A stretch of 64,000 bases of DNA, from positions 32,007 to 96,006 of the forward strand of contig JASANE010012710.1 of assembly GCA_030248225.1 (NCBI GenBank). Direction: 5' to 3'. A program made the translations under genes and the position numbers. Source of the DNA: Trileptium ribeirensis. Taxonomy: Eukaryota > Nematoda > Enoplea > Enoplida > Thoracostomopsidae. The notes beneath the pieces were generated by a model. That model was not told where the DNA came from. It ran no database searches and worked only from the letters and a program-made list of their open reading frames with translations. Positions 47,438 through 59,318 of this stretch are shown here, piece after piece; the first letter of the stretch is position 1; every line of letters starts with the position of its first letter.

Positions 47438-47582
47438 CATAGATAGAACTGGGTCATTGGGTCAACTGCGTCACCATTTCGGCCTGGCCACTGCGTTACT
47501 CGGTCAGTTGGGGAACTGGGTCATACCTTCCGTGGGTGACTGGGTTACTGGGTCATGAGATAGTGACCCAGCTGTAGCTCTG
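47438..47582. mobile_element. short MITE with imperfect inverted ends
   Basis: The left end CATAGATAGAACTGGGTCA and the right end on the other strand, CAGAGCTACAGCTGGGTCA, match at 14 of 19 positions. The interior is built of GGGTCA and ACTGGG words. No target duplication is clear. The ends are of CAGAG hAT-like type. Confidence 0.5.
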
Positions 47583-48172
47583 TTAAATACGTTATTCAAA
47601 TCAAATCAACTTTCTACGATATGCAACCAGTTGCACCGCTAAAGATAAATTTATAAAATATAACAAAATGCTATTAGTTGTACCTTGACCTTGCAATCTA
47701 ACTGTTCAAAATGCTCAAATTAGAAAGCAACGTCAACCAAGTAGCATGAGTTATGGCTCGAAGGAACGAAATAAACACATATAGTCTAAATCTTTCGTTG
47801 AGGTTTCCAGCTAAAATTTAGTTATGATGCATCAACAGCAATATTATCAAGACGTCGCATAATATATAATCTACTAAAATGTTCCAATAACGATTATTTT
47901 AATACATATTCACCCAATTGAATAAAAATTGACCTTGTTCAGTATAATATTACGATCACAACACACGTTACTGCAGATATTTTTCACAAAAACGTTGCAG
48001 CGTTCGTTATATAATAATATAGTAAACTACCTAGTCAAAATTGTCACAACAGCAGAGACATAAGCAATCAATGTGCATTGAAAGGAACGTTAAACAAACA
48101 CTAAAAATCTTGACATTATCATGGAAGCTTTGTGAGAATCATGCAGAAATCTAAAAACATCTAATAAAATAC

Positions 48173-48309
48173 CTCAACCTTTCCACATTATAGTTTTTCC
48201 GTGACAAAATATGAGAATGGACGGACTGTTTTTTGCCGTAACTAGAAAGTTGTTCAATCCACTGTGACGCTGTTTTCCAGTCACAAAGTTGCGTGTAGCA
48301 CTCAGTTAT
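48173..48309 (-). CDS. SMG1: SMG1 exon D
   Basis: The acceptor is GTTCTGTTTCAG and the donor GTTGAG/GTATTT. The exon gives 45 codons plus two bases: ITECYTQLCDWKTASQW, then IEQLSSYGKKQSVHSHILSR and KNYNVERL. The CY-x4-DW core matches the SMG1 TPR-like block CYxxxxDWxxxxxW. The final AG is completed by exon E to Arg. The following intron (3.8 kb) contains the hAT element and several tandem repeats. Confidence 0.9.
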
Positions 48310-51300
48310 CTGAAACAGAACTTGTCAAAACAAAATTTTATATTACAATAACATTCAGCTGCGGTTTCATAAAAATAATTGTTGCACGATCATACTGTGA
48401 TCGGTTTTCGCCCTATTCCACTAAATTATACTGTACTCTATAAAAACACCCGACCCGGCATATCGTACGCAATGTGTACAGCTTGGCTGACCTGCTTACA
48501 AACTGAGCAAGTATCCCAGAAAAGCAATAACATTACATAAGTACCGCGCACGCGAAGGTGAAACGGAGCGACTACGTCTTGTATGTAAAGTTGTATATGT
48601 TGTCATTATGTATAATAACCTCTTACATTTCAGCACTTTTACTTTGTGCTTCACGTGTTTCTGAACCGTCATAACGCAAAACAAGCATAACCAAATAAGT
48701 GACGACACGGATTTTTTTTGCGATAAACTGCGTTCGCCGACGTCAACCCAAACTACGCAAATACCACTAAAAATGCATGGTAAGGTGATATTCAATTCTA
48801 TATATGACGAGTAGTAAAACCGAAATTAGCTGGAACCGCAACTATAATTTTAGGAAACTTGTCTTATGAGTAAGGTTAAATAACAGGCAATATTAATGAG
48901 CCTATTGTTTGTGGCGAACGATGGGCATATACGGTTATATAACTGTCTAAACACGTTACCTTCACTGTATTCAAAGTACAATACGTACGGTATTACCCTT
49001 CAGAGGTGTTGCATGCGTTATAAATGCTCGGTAACAAAGTTGTGAAATTTGCCATTTTTTCAATTAGTTGTACCTTAACGCTATATTGCTTCTATAGATT
49101 TTTGGGACAGCTGGATATCATAAATGCAATCGTACTTACGTGAAAAGCGACAAATTCGGCAAGTACTAGGTTCCTGCAACGTAATTTTATTATTATTATA
49201 ATTTCTTGAATGCTGCGATTTATAAACTTCAAATTTTTCCATCTGCCGTTGTTCAACAAAAAGTAAGGTTAAGACGAACAATTCGTACATGGTTAGATGG
49301 AAAATCCGACCGGATATGACCGCAAATTTACGCTTTGCCACGAAACTAAAAAGCCAACTGAGTTCAAAAAATTTCAGCCGGTGGTGTTAGCCTCTGTCTG
49401 TCAGTGAAGAAAATTGCAATCATAATGCGTGCAACATTGTCACTATATAGTGAAATTAACAGAAGCATTTGGCAACAGTTACCACAAAATTTGGCATTTT
49501 TTCAGAACTTTCCATGTTCCGGTTTGTCAAGTAGGTCCCTCCTTTTCCATGATTGTGAGGAGAAGCCACTAATATTTAGCTTGTCCCCCTGTCAAAACTT
49601 ATGGGTGGGGTGGAAGGATGGGGGCTGGCCTAGGGACTCTCGATTCAAGAACCGGGGGGTAAGCTATGAATGCGGATGCCAGAAACCGAGGGTCGAAAAA
49701 TATGAGGGCGGTCCCCGGTTCAGATAATTTTGTTTTATAGTAATTTCTTCATATTTTTGTACAAAGTATGATGTGTTTCCGCACCAACTATAATTTCAAG
49801 ACCATCTTTACAACATATTTCAACGAATATTTATTTTATCACCAACTTTAGCGTTCTAAGGCTTGTTCCAGGTTTCACCTCACCTCCCTGGTTAATAGTC
49901 AATACGTCAACCGTGGTGTGACCCAGTTGCCCTCCAGTTCACAAGCCGGGGCCGACCAAAATAATGGGGGCGGCACGTTCACGGACCGGGGAGACCAAGT
50001 ATGGAGGCGGCCCCCATCATCACAAGAGAGATACCAGAATATGTGCTGAAAATTTACAGCCACTATGTCTCTTAATGCAGTAATATGGGTGTATTTTTGG
50101 CGTATCCGTACCGCTCAGAAAGCCCTTTAGAGCCTTAAATTTAGGCAATGAACGCAGACTAGCCACGCTTGCCAGTTTTTCCACACCAAAGAATTTCTAG
50201 TGTTAGGCAATAATTATCAGCAAAGTGAAATACTCGAAAGTGCTTTATGTTGTGCTCTTACGAGCATGAGAATTAACTGACGAAGACACAATATTGACTG
50301 TCCAGCTGTTTGTCGCAAAATATTTAGCAGGACCCATGGTTAAAAATGCATAGCTAGCAAATTCTGGATTAAACAGTACAGTTCATGAATTATAAATATG
50401 TTAGTGTTTGATTTACAAGCGTTATCTCCATGTGCCCTATAAATTGTATGGTAGATGTGACAGAAAAGGCTGCTGGGAAATTAATCAATTAATGTTTTGT
50501 TTTATCCTATATATAGCACCAAGAACAGTGCTACATTTATGGTTTAGTTTGTAACTAGTTTTGACTAGGAAATGTAGAATTTTATTACAAATTTTGCCGT
50601 GCAGATATATAGTCACAAACAAGCAATAAGATTACGAAATTTTAAAAATCATTATTTCTGGTACGAACCCATAGCAATTTATTATTTTTAATCTTAATGA
50701 GCTGACGACGGAAAATATCCATTTTTACATTTTGCCACTCTGTCGCGAGATATGGGCTGCCAAACACAGGTACCCGCATGGCTATGACCACACTGTCTGT
50801 CCACAAAATTTAGTTACTTCTGCCACAATCTTTCAACCAATAAATTCAAGTAATTCGGAAAATAATTTTAAAATATAGTAGATTAGGAAAACCAGGTTTT
50901 TCGGTGTATAATACAAGCACAAAATGAACGCCGAAATTTTTTTTTGTTTTTAATATTATCAGCCAAATTTCCGGTGTAATTCTACAACCAATACATGAAG
51001 GTATAACAGAGTATTTGAGCACAATAATGAATTTTTGAGACATTAAAATGTTAACTCGCCGCTACAGTAACGTTGTGAGTAGCGCTGTCATACATTTCCA
51101 ACGATGATCATGAAAAAGAATAAAAGCACCCCGCATACTAGTGCACAACCTAAGTACAATCGAGAACAAAACGCGAAACAACAGATAAAACTTCTCCCAA
51201 GAACAAGAATATCTAGATTATAATAAATTTAGTAGTAATAAAACAACTATTCTATATTTTCGTCTTATACACCCGCACAGCCACTACTCAATAAAATCGT

Positions 51301-52446
51301 TACATAAATGCCTCAAGTGATAAATCCGCTGTCAAAAAAATCGCAAAATACACTAGTAAATCTATCGAGATAGCAGAGCGTAGCGAAGCATACAAAACTA
51401 ACACAGGCAATAAGTTTCCCATGCCGAAACCCCCACGTGCAAGCTACCAGCCTCCCAGAATGTCAGAAAAATTTTAGAATTTTGATTTGAAGAACCACGA
51501 GGGTACCATACGTCAAACCCCATAACTCCAGCACCAGGGCCTTAATCAAAAAACAAAAAGAGGCATGGGCATTTACCAGTTTTAAGCGGAGCGAGGCGAA
51601 GCCGAGCGAAGCGTTTTTATTTTCTATCTGTGACCAAAAAAGTCGATGTCCGTCCGTTCGTTCGGTCCGACGGATCTCAAGAACCACTGAACCGATTTTA
51701 AAAAACTTTTTTGTTTGAAAGCCTATCATGTCAGAGTGTGCACCTGATATTTGGGATTAAAAAATTTTGAGTGGTTAATTAGTAATTAGCTAATTAGTTA
51801 AGTTTATGCAGCTAAAATAGAGAGTTTTGCAATATTTGTGTTATTTATTGAAATAGAATCGTTTCGATCAAACCATTATAGGGGTTTTTGGGTCGAAGAA
51901 TTCAAATATAATATTTTTACCAATGATAAAGCCTTACGTATGCCCTATGCAATGTAGTTATTTGAAAAACATAAAATTGAGTACATTCGTAATACCACAG
52001 CCCAAGCTCCGCTCACAAAATGTAGTTCTACTACCGACTAGTACTATGAAATAAAGCCAACCAAAGAAAAAAATTCGAAAGTTAAGATAAAAATAGCCGT
52101 GCTTCCGTGAAGGGTACTAAAATGGGGTAAAAAATCCTAATTTTGACCTCCGACCCCCAACCATGGGAGCGCCATATGGCCCCGTACCTATGGAAACATG
52201 GGTCGCAAAGCAAAACCAACACCGCCAATGAGTTTCCCATGCCCAAAAACCCTATGTGAAACTTTTCAGCCACCCAAGAAGTCAAAACAAATTCTGAATT
52301 TTGGGTAGAGACGGAATTTAAAGGATTTCACACGTGCAACACACAATCTCCACTACGTTACACTACGCTCTGACTAGGTGACCCACAATTCTAGAACAAC
52401 TCATTTTGTATAAGAAATAAACGACGAGCATGTTTATAATACATAC
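48310..52446. other. intronic; diverged duplication at 51410-51490 and 52226-52310
   Basis: GTTTCCCATGCCGAAACCC, then ACGTGCAAGCTACCAGCC at 51414-51455, is similar to GTTTCCCATGCCCAAAAACC and ATGTGAAACTTTTCAGCC at 52230-52270. Between them, about 51590-51800 has GAAGCCGAGCGAAGCG, GTCCGTCCGTTCGTTCGG and AACCACTGAACCGATTTT, a repeat type common in invertebrate genomes. A possible 34-base mini-exon at 49139-49172 was considered and rejected. Confidence 0.45.
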
Positions 52447-52561
52447 GTTATTTATGGCGAAATCTGTGAGCAACTCATGCGAACTACGCGACATTGAACC
52501 CGAAACATCGGACTTCGCGTCTTCTAATAACTTCATCCATTCGTAGCATGCCACCTCGTAC
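52447..52561 (-). CDS. SMG1: SMG1 exon C
   Basis: This 115-base exon starts after TACTGTTATCAG and ends at AATAAC/GTATGT. The first G completes the Arg codon of exon B and the remaining 114 bases give exactly 38 codons, starting YEVACYEWMKLLEDA and ending ELLTDFAINN. It aligns with the human SMG1 stretch RFEKASVEYQEHL and what follows. It ends in phase 0, which is what exon D needs. The intron to exon B is only 914 bases, so the two exons support each other. Confidence 0.88.
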
Positions 52562-53475
52562 CTGATAACAGTATTGTCAGCAATGCATCAGAAAGCCACA
52601 TAAGACCATGCCCGCATTACATGCGAAAAATCAATTGTAACAATAATACTTATACCTTTGCTTTGGCAGTGGAAGTCGAGAACATGGTGCACGATATATT
52701 AAAAATTTAACAAAGTCTTTGGAAATTTTTCGGGGTTTTGATATGACATTCGGGTTTTTTAGAGCTTTTCTTGGTCTTTTGAGCCCTTTCGGGGGGGGTG
52801 GTATTCGCTGTTTTTCAGGGTTTTTAGATTAGTTTGACTATGTTAGTAAGTTGTAATATTCATCTTGGTTTAATAATTTTTGGTACTGTTGTGACTCACA
52901 CCGGAAATATACAACCGGAATAGCTGTGTAAAGTCGCAAAATGAAGAATCCAAAGAATGGCCCTCTACGTAAGGAAGGTGTAACATAGATAACCGTTTGA
53001 ATGATACTCTTTTCATAAAAAAACTCCAGATGACAGATTTCAATCGTCTGTACGACTAAACAGTGCTTATCTATTTTGGTAATGTTTGTCTTCGCAGATT
53101 GTATTCGCAGTAATTATATCGCCCGAATATATATCAGTCCCTTAGCATTACAATCAGCCACTAGTTATTACAAAAATCTTCTATAACATTACTAAACTAA
53201 CTCATACAACATAAATAACATAGCTACAAGATAGCAATTGACAGGGTTTCACCCCAACGATAAAGCAAAGCGAGCCCAACATTACAGTTCACGCAATATT
53301 TCAATGCGTAAGCTTGCAACTAAACCCAGAGTGCCTTGGTTCCCGTCTGAACGCCATGTCATCTTCTAAAGAGTGTGTTGTCGATGCACGTAAATTAATG
53401 CTAATGCTACACAGTGTTGTTCGAGGGAAATTTCAAATATCGTTGAATAGAGACATTAATATTAAATGTTCAAAC

Positions 53476-53608
53476 CTTTCCCTAGCCATTTCGACGGCAG
53501 GTTGAAACCATTTAACCGGCAAAGAAGTATGTTGAATCGCAAATGCTATGACTCCATCAATTGCACCTAAGCTATGTAGTCGTATAAGCGAGCGAAGTGT
53601 CGTGACAA
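53476..53608 (-). CDS. SMG1: SMG1 exon B
   Basis: This 133-base exon lies between acceptor ACATTTTAG and donor AAAG/GTTTGA. It takes one base from exon A and gives 43 full codons plus two bases: VTTLRSLIRLHSLGAIDGVI then AFAIQHTSLPVKWFQPAVEM and ARER. It matches the SMG1 stretch that reads VEALCELHCPEAIQGI in human, in the right place after exon A. The last two bases AG are completed by G from exon C to give Arg. The exon is invisible to simple ORF calling because it is short and has no start codon. The intron before it is 6.7 kb and contains the CsRn1-type element in the opposite orientation. Confidence 0.85.
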
Positions 53609-53978
53609 CTAAAATGTTTGTGTTTTGCGTCGATGCCTAGAACCGAGAAAACGATGAGCAGAATATGCATGGGTTGTAAATGCAACAATAACACATGGTA
53701 GCTGTTAAAAACATAATATGGTTTCTCCACAGACTCTCGCGGACCGAGGGGAGGGCACGAAACGGCGGCCCCTCTTCGGAAAGGGGCGCATGAAATGGGG
53801 CAACTGTAAAAATAGACGTTTTTGAGAATTTTGATGTTCAAAATCGAAAGAAAATATGTAAAAGCTGTGAAAATTTCAGAAATAAGCGTTTTTCGAGTAC
53901 TTTTGATGCTTCGCCAAAAACGATGAATGAAAGTAACACATAACCACACTATCTTTATGACTAATTGGACTTTAGTGA

Positions 53979-54328
53979 ACTGTCCAGATTGGGGACCCCC
54001 TCACATTCTAAATCCCTATAGGTTTTTGAGATTTAACTCCATGTCCGTCCCTCAGTCGGCCGAAAGCTCCCCATGTTAAACTAAACCCAAAAAATTTTAA
54101 CGTCTGTAAGTTTGTTTTCTCATACAAAATTAAACATTAATAAATCACTATTTCTAATGCTAAAAGTCGTTTTATAGCCTGAAAATACTTGTAGACAGTG
54201 AAAGTACACGAAAATATTTAGGGTATTGTAAGCAAAATGTATCACTCCACTTTGAATTTCCTTCTGAAATGGAATATGGGCCCATCCCGTGAAGTACGTC
54301 TCCCTTTTTGGAAGGCTGTGGACAGGCC
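53979..54328. mobile_element. family C MITE, degraded copy
   Basis: It is collinear with the copy at 32968-33350: CTGTCCAGATTGGGG, CATGTCCGTCCCTCAG, AATCACTATTTCTAATGC, GTTTTATAGCCTGAAA, and the right end GGCTGTGGACAGGCCTG. The left inverted repeat is damaged. Confidence 0.65.
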
Positions 54329-54891
54329 TGTTAAATACATAGAATCCGTCCAAAAACATTCGACTTACAATAAATCAGAAAACTTCACTTGATTTGAATA
54401 TCAGGATGAGGTAAAAAGAAGGTTAGAATTTGAAATTATGTGGGTAAAATTGTAAAATTTTATTATAAAAACATAAAACTGAAAGTGGTCTGTGTACCAT
54501 TTAGTATTCTAGCCTCCTCACAGAGGGGGCGACTGGGCCCAGAATTTTCGAGTTCCCCGACAGGGTGTGTTTTTTGTGTATTTTACTGTGTAAATATACA
54601 CAATATTCAAAAATTTACACAGTCGGAAGAAAATTTACACAAAATTTGACAGACCTCTGATATTTGCATGAACTATAGCAGTGCTAGATTAAAACTGACA
54701 AGTGTACTAGCTGCGGATTTCACTCGAAAAGAATCTATAGGCGTTAAAATTCACATGCGTTTATTCTTACTGACTGCATACTACAAGCGTAAAGTCTTAG
54801 ATATGTATACTGCAGCACAAAATATTGTCTACCACTCGGAGGTTTGTATTAATTTTATATTACATATGCAATTTTATATATATAAAATATA

Positions 54892-55084
54892 TGTGGCAAT
54901 CACCAATACGATCGACAGAAGAAATGACAATCACGTGATTTTCTAACGCAAGACTAAATCATTATTGAATCATGATTCTGATGCAACAGACAAAGACTGC
55001 GCCCACGCTATTCTGATGCAAAAGTAAACTGTATATAAACCATGTATTATTTGTAATAAATCACTTCTTCATTTCATGCAATCA
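54892..55084 (+). repeat. 5' LTR (193 bases)
   Basis: It starts TGTGGCAATCACC and ends TTTCATGCAATCA, and matches the 3' LTR over its whole length with substitutions and a small indel near 55000. It contains TATATAAACC and an AATAAA-like TAATAAATCAC. Confidence 0.85.
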
Positions 55085-55087
55085 AAA

Positions 55088-55106
55088 TTGGTGAACCAGA
55101 CGGTAG
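55088..55106 (+). promoter_or_regulatory. primer-binding site, degenerate tRNA-Trp type
   Basis: A few bases after the 5' LTR the sequence reads TTGGTGAACCAGACGG. It resembles the better-kept TGGTGAACCCGACGTG of the minus-strand element at 9.9 kb, so a tRNA-Trp primer is likely. Confidence 0.55.
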
Positions 55107-55256
55107 TTCATTCAGTTCGACACGTTTCCCGTAATCGCCAGCTTAAACGTTTTCCCTATCTGCACGGTTTTCAATTTTTTGCTATTGTTTTTGTATTCAA
55201 CGGCCTTGGTTTTCTTTTATTCGCGTACTGACGCTCGGCAATTTCGTTTAGTTACA

Positions 55257-55327
55257 GCTCCTATAGCGTAATGGTAGCGCGACTGGCTCCGAATATGGAG
55301 GTTCCGAGTTTGAGCCCCCGGTCAACG
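55257..55327 (+). other. tRNA-like sequence in the retrotransposon leader
   Basis: GCTCCTATAGCGTAATGGTA followed by GCGCG gives an A box and a paired D arm (GCGT/GCGC). The next part has an anticodon-like loop CTCCGAA, and CCGAGTTTGAGCCCCCGG gives a B box and a T arm with one mismatch. The acceptor and anticodon stems do not pair, so it is not a functional tRNA. It shares TAATGGTAGCGCG with the tRNA at 9692-9762. It lies 172 bases after the LTR and just before the gag-like frame. Confidence 0.5.
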
Positions 55328-55331
55328 TTCT

Positions 55332-56750
55332 TTGGTCAAGCGTGAACAAGTCATCCAGTTGTTCGACGACGCCTCAACGAATTCCCCGCCGACGACAGCG
55401 AGTCCCAGCCGATGTTTTCGCAATCGAATCAACCCGGTGGTCAATTGCCTCAAGTCCCGTACGGAAAGGCACAAGGTTCCCGATTCCAACGTGCCAGGAA
55501 CGACGACCCCGTGATCAATTTTGTCGCGTCAATCTGACAAGGCGTTGGGTCAATTTGAGGGTGGTCAACCAGTGTCACAAGATCTGCTCGCGCCAAATCA
55601 AACAGAGGTCTACAGTCCGTTTCCATTCCGTCCCAGGTAATCCTCGTTCAAGTCGATGATCCTCAATCTGGGTCAATACAATCAATTTGAGGCAACATCC
55701 GAGGGCGTTCCTTCCATGGTAGCAAGTGCTGCGATCAAGCCGCCTCCATTCTGGCCTGCGGTTCACACAGGTAGAGGCTCAATTTGCCACAACCTCACAC
55801 AACAAACGAAATTCCACTATGTTATCGAGTCCCTCTCCCCCACGGAGGTTCGTGATCTCCTCATCAACCCACCGCGTGAAAATCCATACGACGTTCTTCG
55901 CAATTGGTGCAGCGACTGTCGATTTCGGAGTAGCGCCGCCCCCATCAACTCCTCAACGCCGAAGAATTGGGTGATCGCAAGCCAAGCCAGCTAGTTCGAC
56001 ACGTGCACTAGCTTCTTAGTTCCCAGCAATCTGCTCTCAACGACTCAATCCTTCAACAATTGTTCCTGCAGCGACTACCTCCAACATCCAAGTGGTCCTC
56101 GCAGCATCCGAAAGTCCGACGCTGGAGGCCGCGGTGATTCTAGCTGACAAAGTCATGGAGGTTGTCAATTCGGCTGTGGCAACGGTGGTAGAAGACGATG
56201 CGTTGTCGGCGGAGGTCAAGTCCCACGGACCGAAGTACGGAAGTTCCGACAACTAATTTCAACCGTCACCGTCAACCATTAAGGGTCCGCCATCGCCACC
56301 GAAGCCAGTCTTTCCGCCACCGAAGTCAATCAACAAGTCGCCAGCCAAGCCTCCTCTAAGAAATCTGTTGCTATCATTCACAATTCGTTTCAGCCGTCGA
56401 TCGACGCCGCGGTCAAACGACAACACCGCTACAAAGGGCAAATAACACCACGATCCGAACGTTCGGTCAAAGATTCCTCACGCTCGACTTAGCCATTACA
56501 GGAGTCATTCGGTGGGTATTTCCTCGTCGCCGACGTCTTCCATTCGATTATCTGCGCCGACCTCGTTTCCCACTTCGACTTGGTACCATACGTACGACGA
56601 TCCCAGCTGCACGATGGAATCACATCGCAGTTTAAGGGGTCACGCCGAACACCTGGTCCTTCAGCATCACCGTTCTTCAGTCGAATCAAACATCGAAGTT
56701 CATGTACCTTCTCAGGCAATTCCCAAATATTATAAATCCTAATTGGTTCG
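55332..56750 (+). pseudogene. gag-like and protease region of the CsRn1-type element
   Basis: Open pieces in changing frames cover 55332-56750. One reads FHYVIESLSPTEVRDLLINP followed by PRENPYDVLR, and close to its end CSDCRFRSS. The pattern of SLTPEVxxxVRDLL followed by PxxxPYxxLK is that of CsRn1-group gag proteins. A following Thr/Val-rich part may contain the nucleocapsid end. The protease is not clearly visible, although IEVHVPSQAIPKYYK resembles its downstream linker. Confidence 0.6.
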
Positions 56751-56859
56751 ACTCAAAGGCCTACACAACGTCGTCTGCCATTTCATCAAGACGAAGGAAC
56801 CACCAGTTGACACCCGTCCAAGACGTCTTCCACCGAATGAGATGAAAGCAGCATAGGAT

Positions 56860-57560
56860 GCGTTCGATTATATAATGCAACTGGCTATTATACGGCCGTC
56901 ATCAAGCTGTTTCTCGTCGCCTCTCCACATAGTACCGAATAGGAACGGCGATTAGAGGCCCTGTGGAGATTATCGGGCGCTCAACACCACCTTGGTCCTT
57001 GATCGGTACCCTATTCTACTCATACAGGACTTCACAACATCGATAGCCGGCAACTTGATTTTCTCGAAGTGCGTCTGGTTCGAACATATCACCAGACTCC
57101 AGTGGCGCCCGAAGATTTTCCAAAAAACAGTAGTCGTGACCCCCTTCGGGTTGTTTGAGTTCGTCCGGATGCCCTTCGGTCTGCGCACCGCAGCAGACAT
57201 TCCAGCGGTTCATCGATCAAGTCATTCGAGGATTCGACTTCTGCTACGCCTATTTGGACGATATCCTCGTTGAAAGCACTTCCGCCGATGAATATCATCA
57301 ACATCTTCGGCACTATTCCAGCGCTCGATGATTTCGGATTGTCCATAAACGTCGATAAGTGCGAATTCGGAGTTCCATCACTGGAATTCCTGGGACATCG
57401 CGTACATTCCCGCGATATCCATCCACTGCATTCGAAAGTGCAAAACATACAGGATTTCCCTCCACGGGTACCCGTCAAGAAGCTACAAGAGTTTCTTGGG
57501 ATGCTTAATTTCTATCATGGCTTCATACCAAATTGCGCCGAGATTACTATACTGATGACG
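56860..57560 (+). pseudogene. reverse transcriptase of the CsRn1-type element
   Basis: Blocks in order are SSPLHIVPNRNG (about 56920), CGDYRALNTTLVLDRYPI (about 56970), IFQKTVVVTPFGLFEFVRMP (about 57120-57175), then in shifted frame the active-site box CYAYLDDILV (about 57240-57265). These are followed by LSINVDKCEFGVPSLEFLGH and DFPPRVPVKKLQEFLGML. The YLDD box itself is intact in its frame. At least two frameshifts and one stop interrupt the domain. Confidence 0.85.
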
Positions 57561-58040
57561 TCGCTCATACAAAGCGCGAAGCCAGCCAAAGTTCTGGAAA
57601 GGACCGAAGTGGCAACAACAGCTTTCGAGGCATGTAAAGAAGCTTTACCTCAAGCGGCCTTACTGGTTCACATATTATTCGACACACCACTAAACATAGT
57701 GGTGGATAACTCAAACATCGCAGTGGGTGAGATGCTACAACACGATGGGGCATGCCAACCGCTATCGTTATGTTCCGTGGAGATTCGATACAGCACTTTC
57801 GGCAGGGACTGCTTGCAAACTACTCAGTAGGTCATTTTCGGTACATTATCGAAGGACGATATTTCCACGTCCTAACGGACAAGAAGCCATTGACGTTTGC
57901 TCTTTCCACAATGTCCGAACGTCAATCACCGCGGGAGGTTCGTCATGCCTCTTTCATCGCAGAGTTAACCGACGACATACGACACATCAGTGGAACCCAA
58001 AACAAGACAGTCGACGCCTTGTCCCGCATCAACAGTGTTG
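57561..58040 (+). pseudogene. RNase H of the CsRn1-type element
   Basis: Blocks are LNIVVDNSNIAVGEMLQ (first catalytic Asp region), STFGRDCL, then after a stop and frameshift near 57828 FRYIIEGRYFHVLTDKKPLT (second Asp) and HISGTQNKTVDALSRI (terminal DALSR, about 57990-58030). The Glu position is preserved in the STFGRDCL region only as Asp. Confidence 0.82.
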
Positions 58041-58930
58041 TACCAGGAACAGATTACCGGATGCTAGCTGAAGTACAAGCAGTCAACAAACAATCGGAGA
58101 CAATCGAGCAGAAGTCATTGCAGCTGAAGTGGATGCCGCTTCCAGTGACTGATCGACCGGTGCTATTTGATGTTTCAACGGGTCAAGCACGACCATATTT
58201 GCCACCGGAATTTCGCCGAGTTGCATTCGATAGTCTGCACTTACTTTTCCATCCGGGTGTCAGAGCATCACAAGGACTACTAGTCCAGCGCTTTGTGTGG
58301 ACCGGAATCAACAAGGATGTGCGACGATAGGCCAAGCCAAGTTTGGACTGTCAACGAACCAAGATACAACGACATATAGTCACTCCTTTGGGCAAGTTCG
58401 ATGGTCCCGATCAAAGATTTGACAACATTCACATAGACATCGTTGGTCCTCTTCCGCCATTAAACGGCCAAGCTTATTTGTTGGCGATTGTAGACCGCTT
58501 TTCTCGCTGGCCCGAAGCCATTCCTATTCCAGATATCACAGCCGAAACTGTTGCTCAGACTCTGATGTCTGGTTAGATTTCTCGATTCGCGTTCCAACGT
58601 TTGTCACCACCGACCGCGGTCGACAATTCGAGTCAACACTAGCAAAAATCCATGGAGTTAATCATCTCAAGACAAGTGCTTACCATCCTATGGCTAATGG
58701 GATGGTAGAATGATTGTACCGACAACTTAAGGCTGCAATCAAAGCTCAACCGAACAGTCAACGATGGACTGAAGTGCTCCCTCTGGTTCTGCTGGAAATT
58801 CGATCGTCAGTCAAGGAAGACATTGGTGCGTTTAGCTTCGATATGCTGTACGGGACATCAGTCCGATTGCCAAGTCAACTTATCGCAACTGAACCGTCAT
58901 CAGAGGTGATCCGTCAATGCTAGTCAGCCG
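58041..58930 (+). pseudogene. integrase of the CsRn1-type element
   Basis: The zinc finger has LHLLFHPGVRASQGLLVQRF for the His pair and [11 protein letters not shown] for the remaining Cys region; a stop at about 58328 separates them. The core starts [20 protein letters not shown] (first Asp), then [21 protein letters not shown] stop at 58576 and a frameshift precede the TDRG segment, and [10 protein letters not shown] is broken by a TGA near 58711. The tail reads LPLVLLEIRSSVKEDIG and YGTSVRLPSQL. Confidence 0.85.
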
Positions 58931-59306
58931 CCTGCGAGGGATGACTCGTTTGTCCCAACGCCAAGTCGAGAGACCGAGCGACCGTTTTATGTCCCATCAA
59001 CACTGAAGGACACGGAATTTGTATTCATTTCAGTCGACGCCGTCAGAAGCCACTACAAGCCCCTAAATTGGTCCGTGTCGAGTCCTCAAGCGCTGTGACA
59101 AGTATTACACAGTCGACAGAGCCGCAAATCAAGACATCGTATCGTTCGATCGTCTCAAACCGGCATTCCTCGATCAAGGTTACTCCTTCAAGCTTCCACC
59201 GAGTACTGCGGAGACTCCGGTGGAAATCAAACGAGCTCAATCCGCACACAGCAATGCGAGGGGTCCAAAGCCAACACCATTGCTCTTTCCATATCGGTTC
59301 CTGACT

Positions 59307-59318
59307 GGAGGGGAAGGC
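59307..59318 (+). promoter_or_regulatory. polypurine tract
   Basis: GGAGGGGAAGGC lies immediately before the 3' LTR, the expected primer site for plus-strand DNA synthesis. It is almost all purine. Confidence 0.75.

Noticed and set aside
49139..49172. A 34-base mini-exon on the minus strand between GTTGCAG and GTAAGT, near the SMG1 exons
   Set aside because: Exons C and D already join in phase (0 to 0) without it, and its translation does not fit the SMG1 sequence at that place.
55257..55327. A functional tRNA-Arg(CCG) or tRNA-Trp gene
   Set aside because: Acceptor and anticodon stems do not pair; only the D arm, T arm and promoter-like boxes remain.
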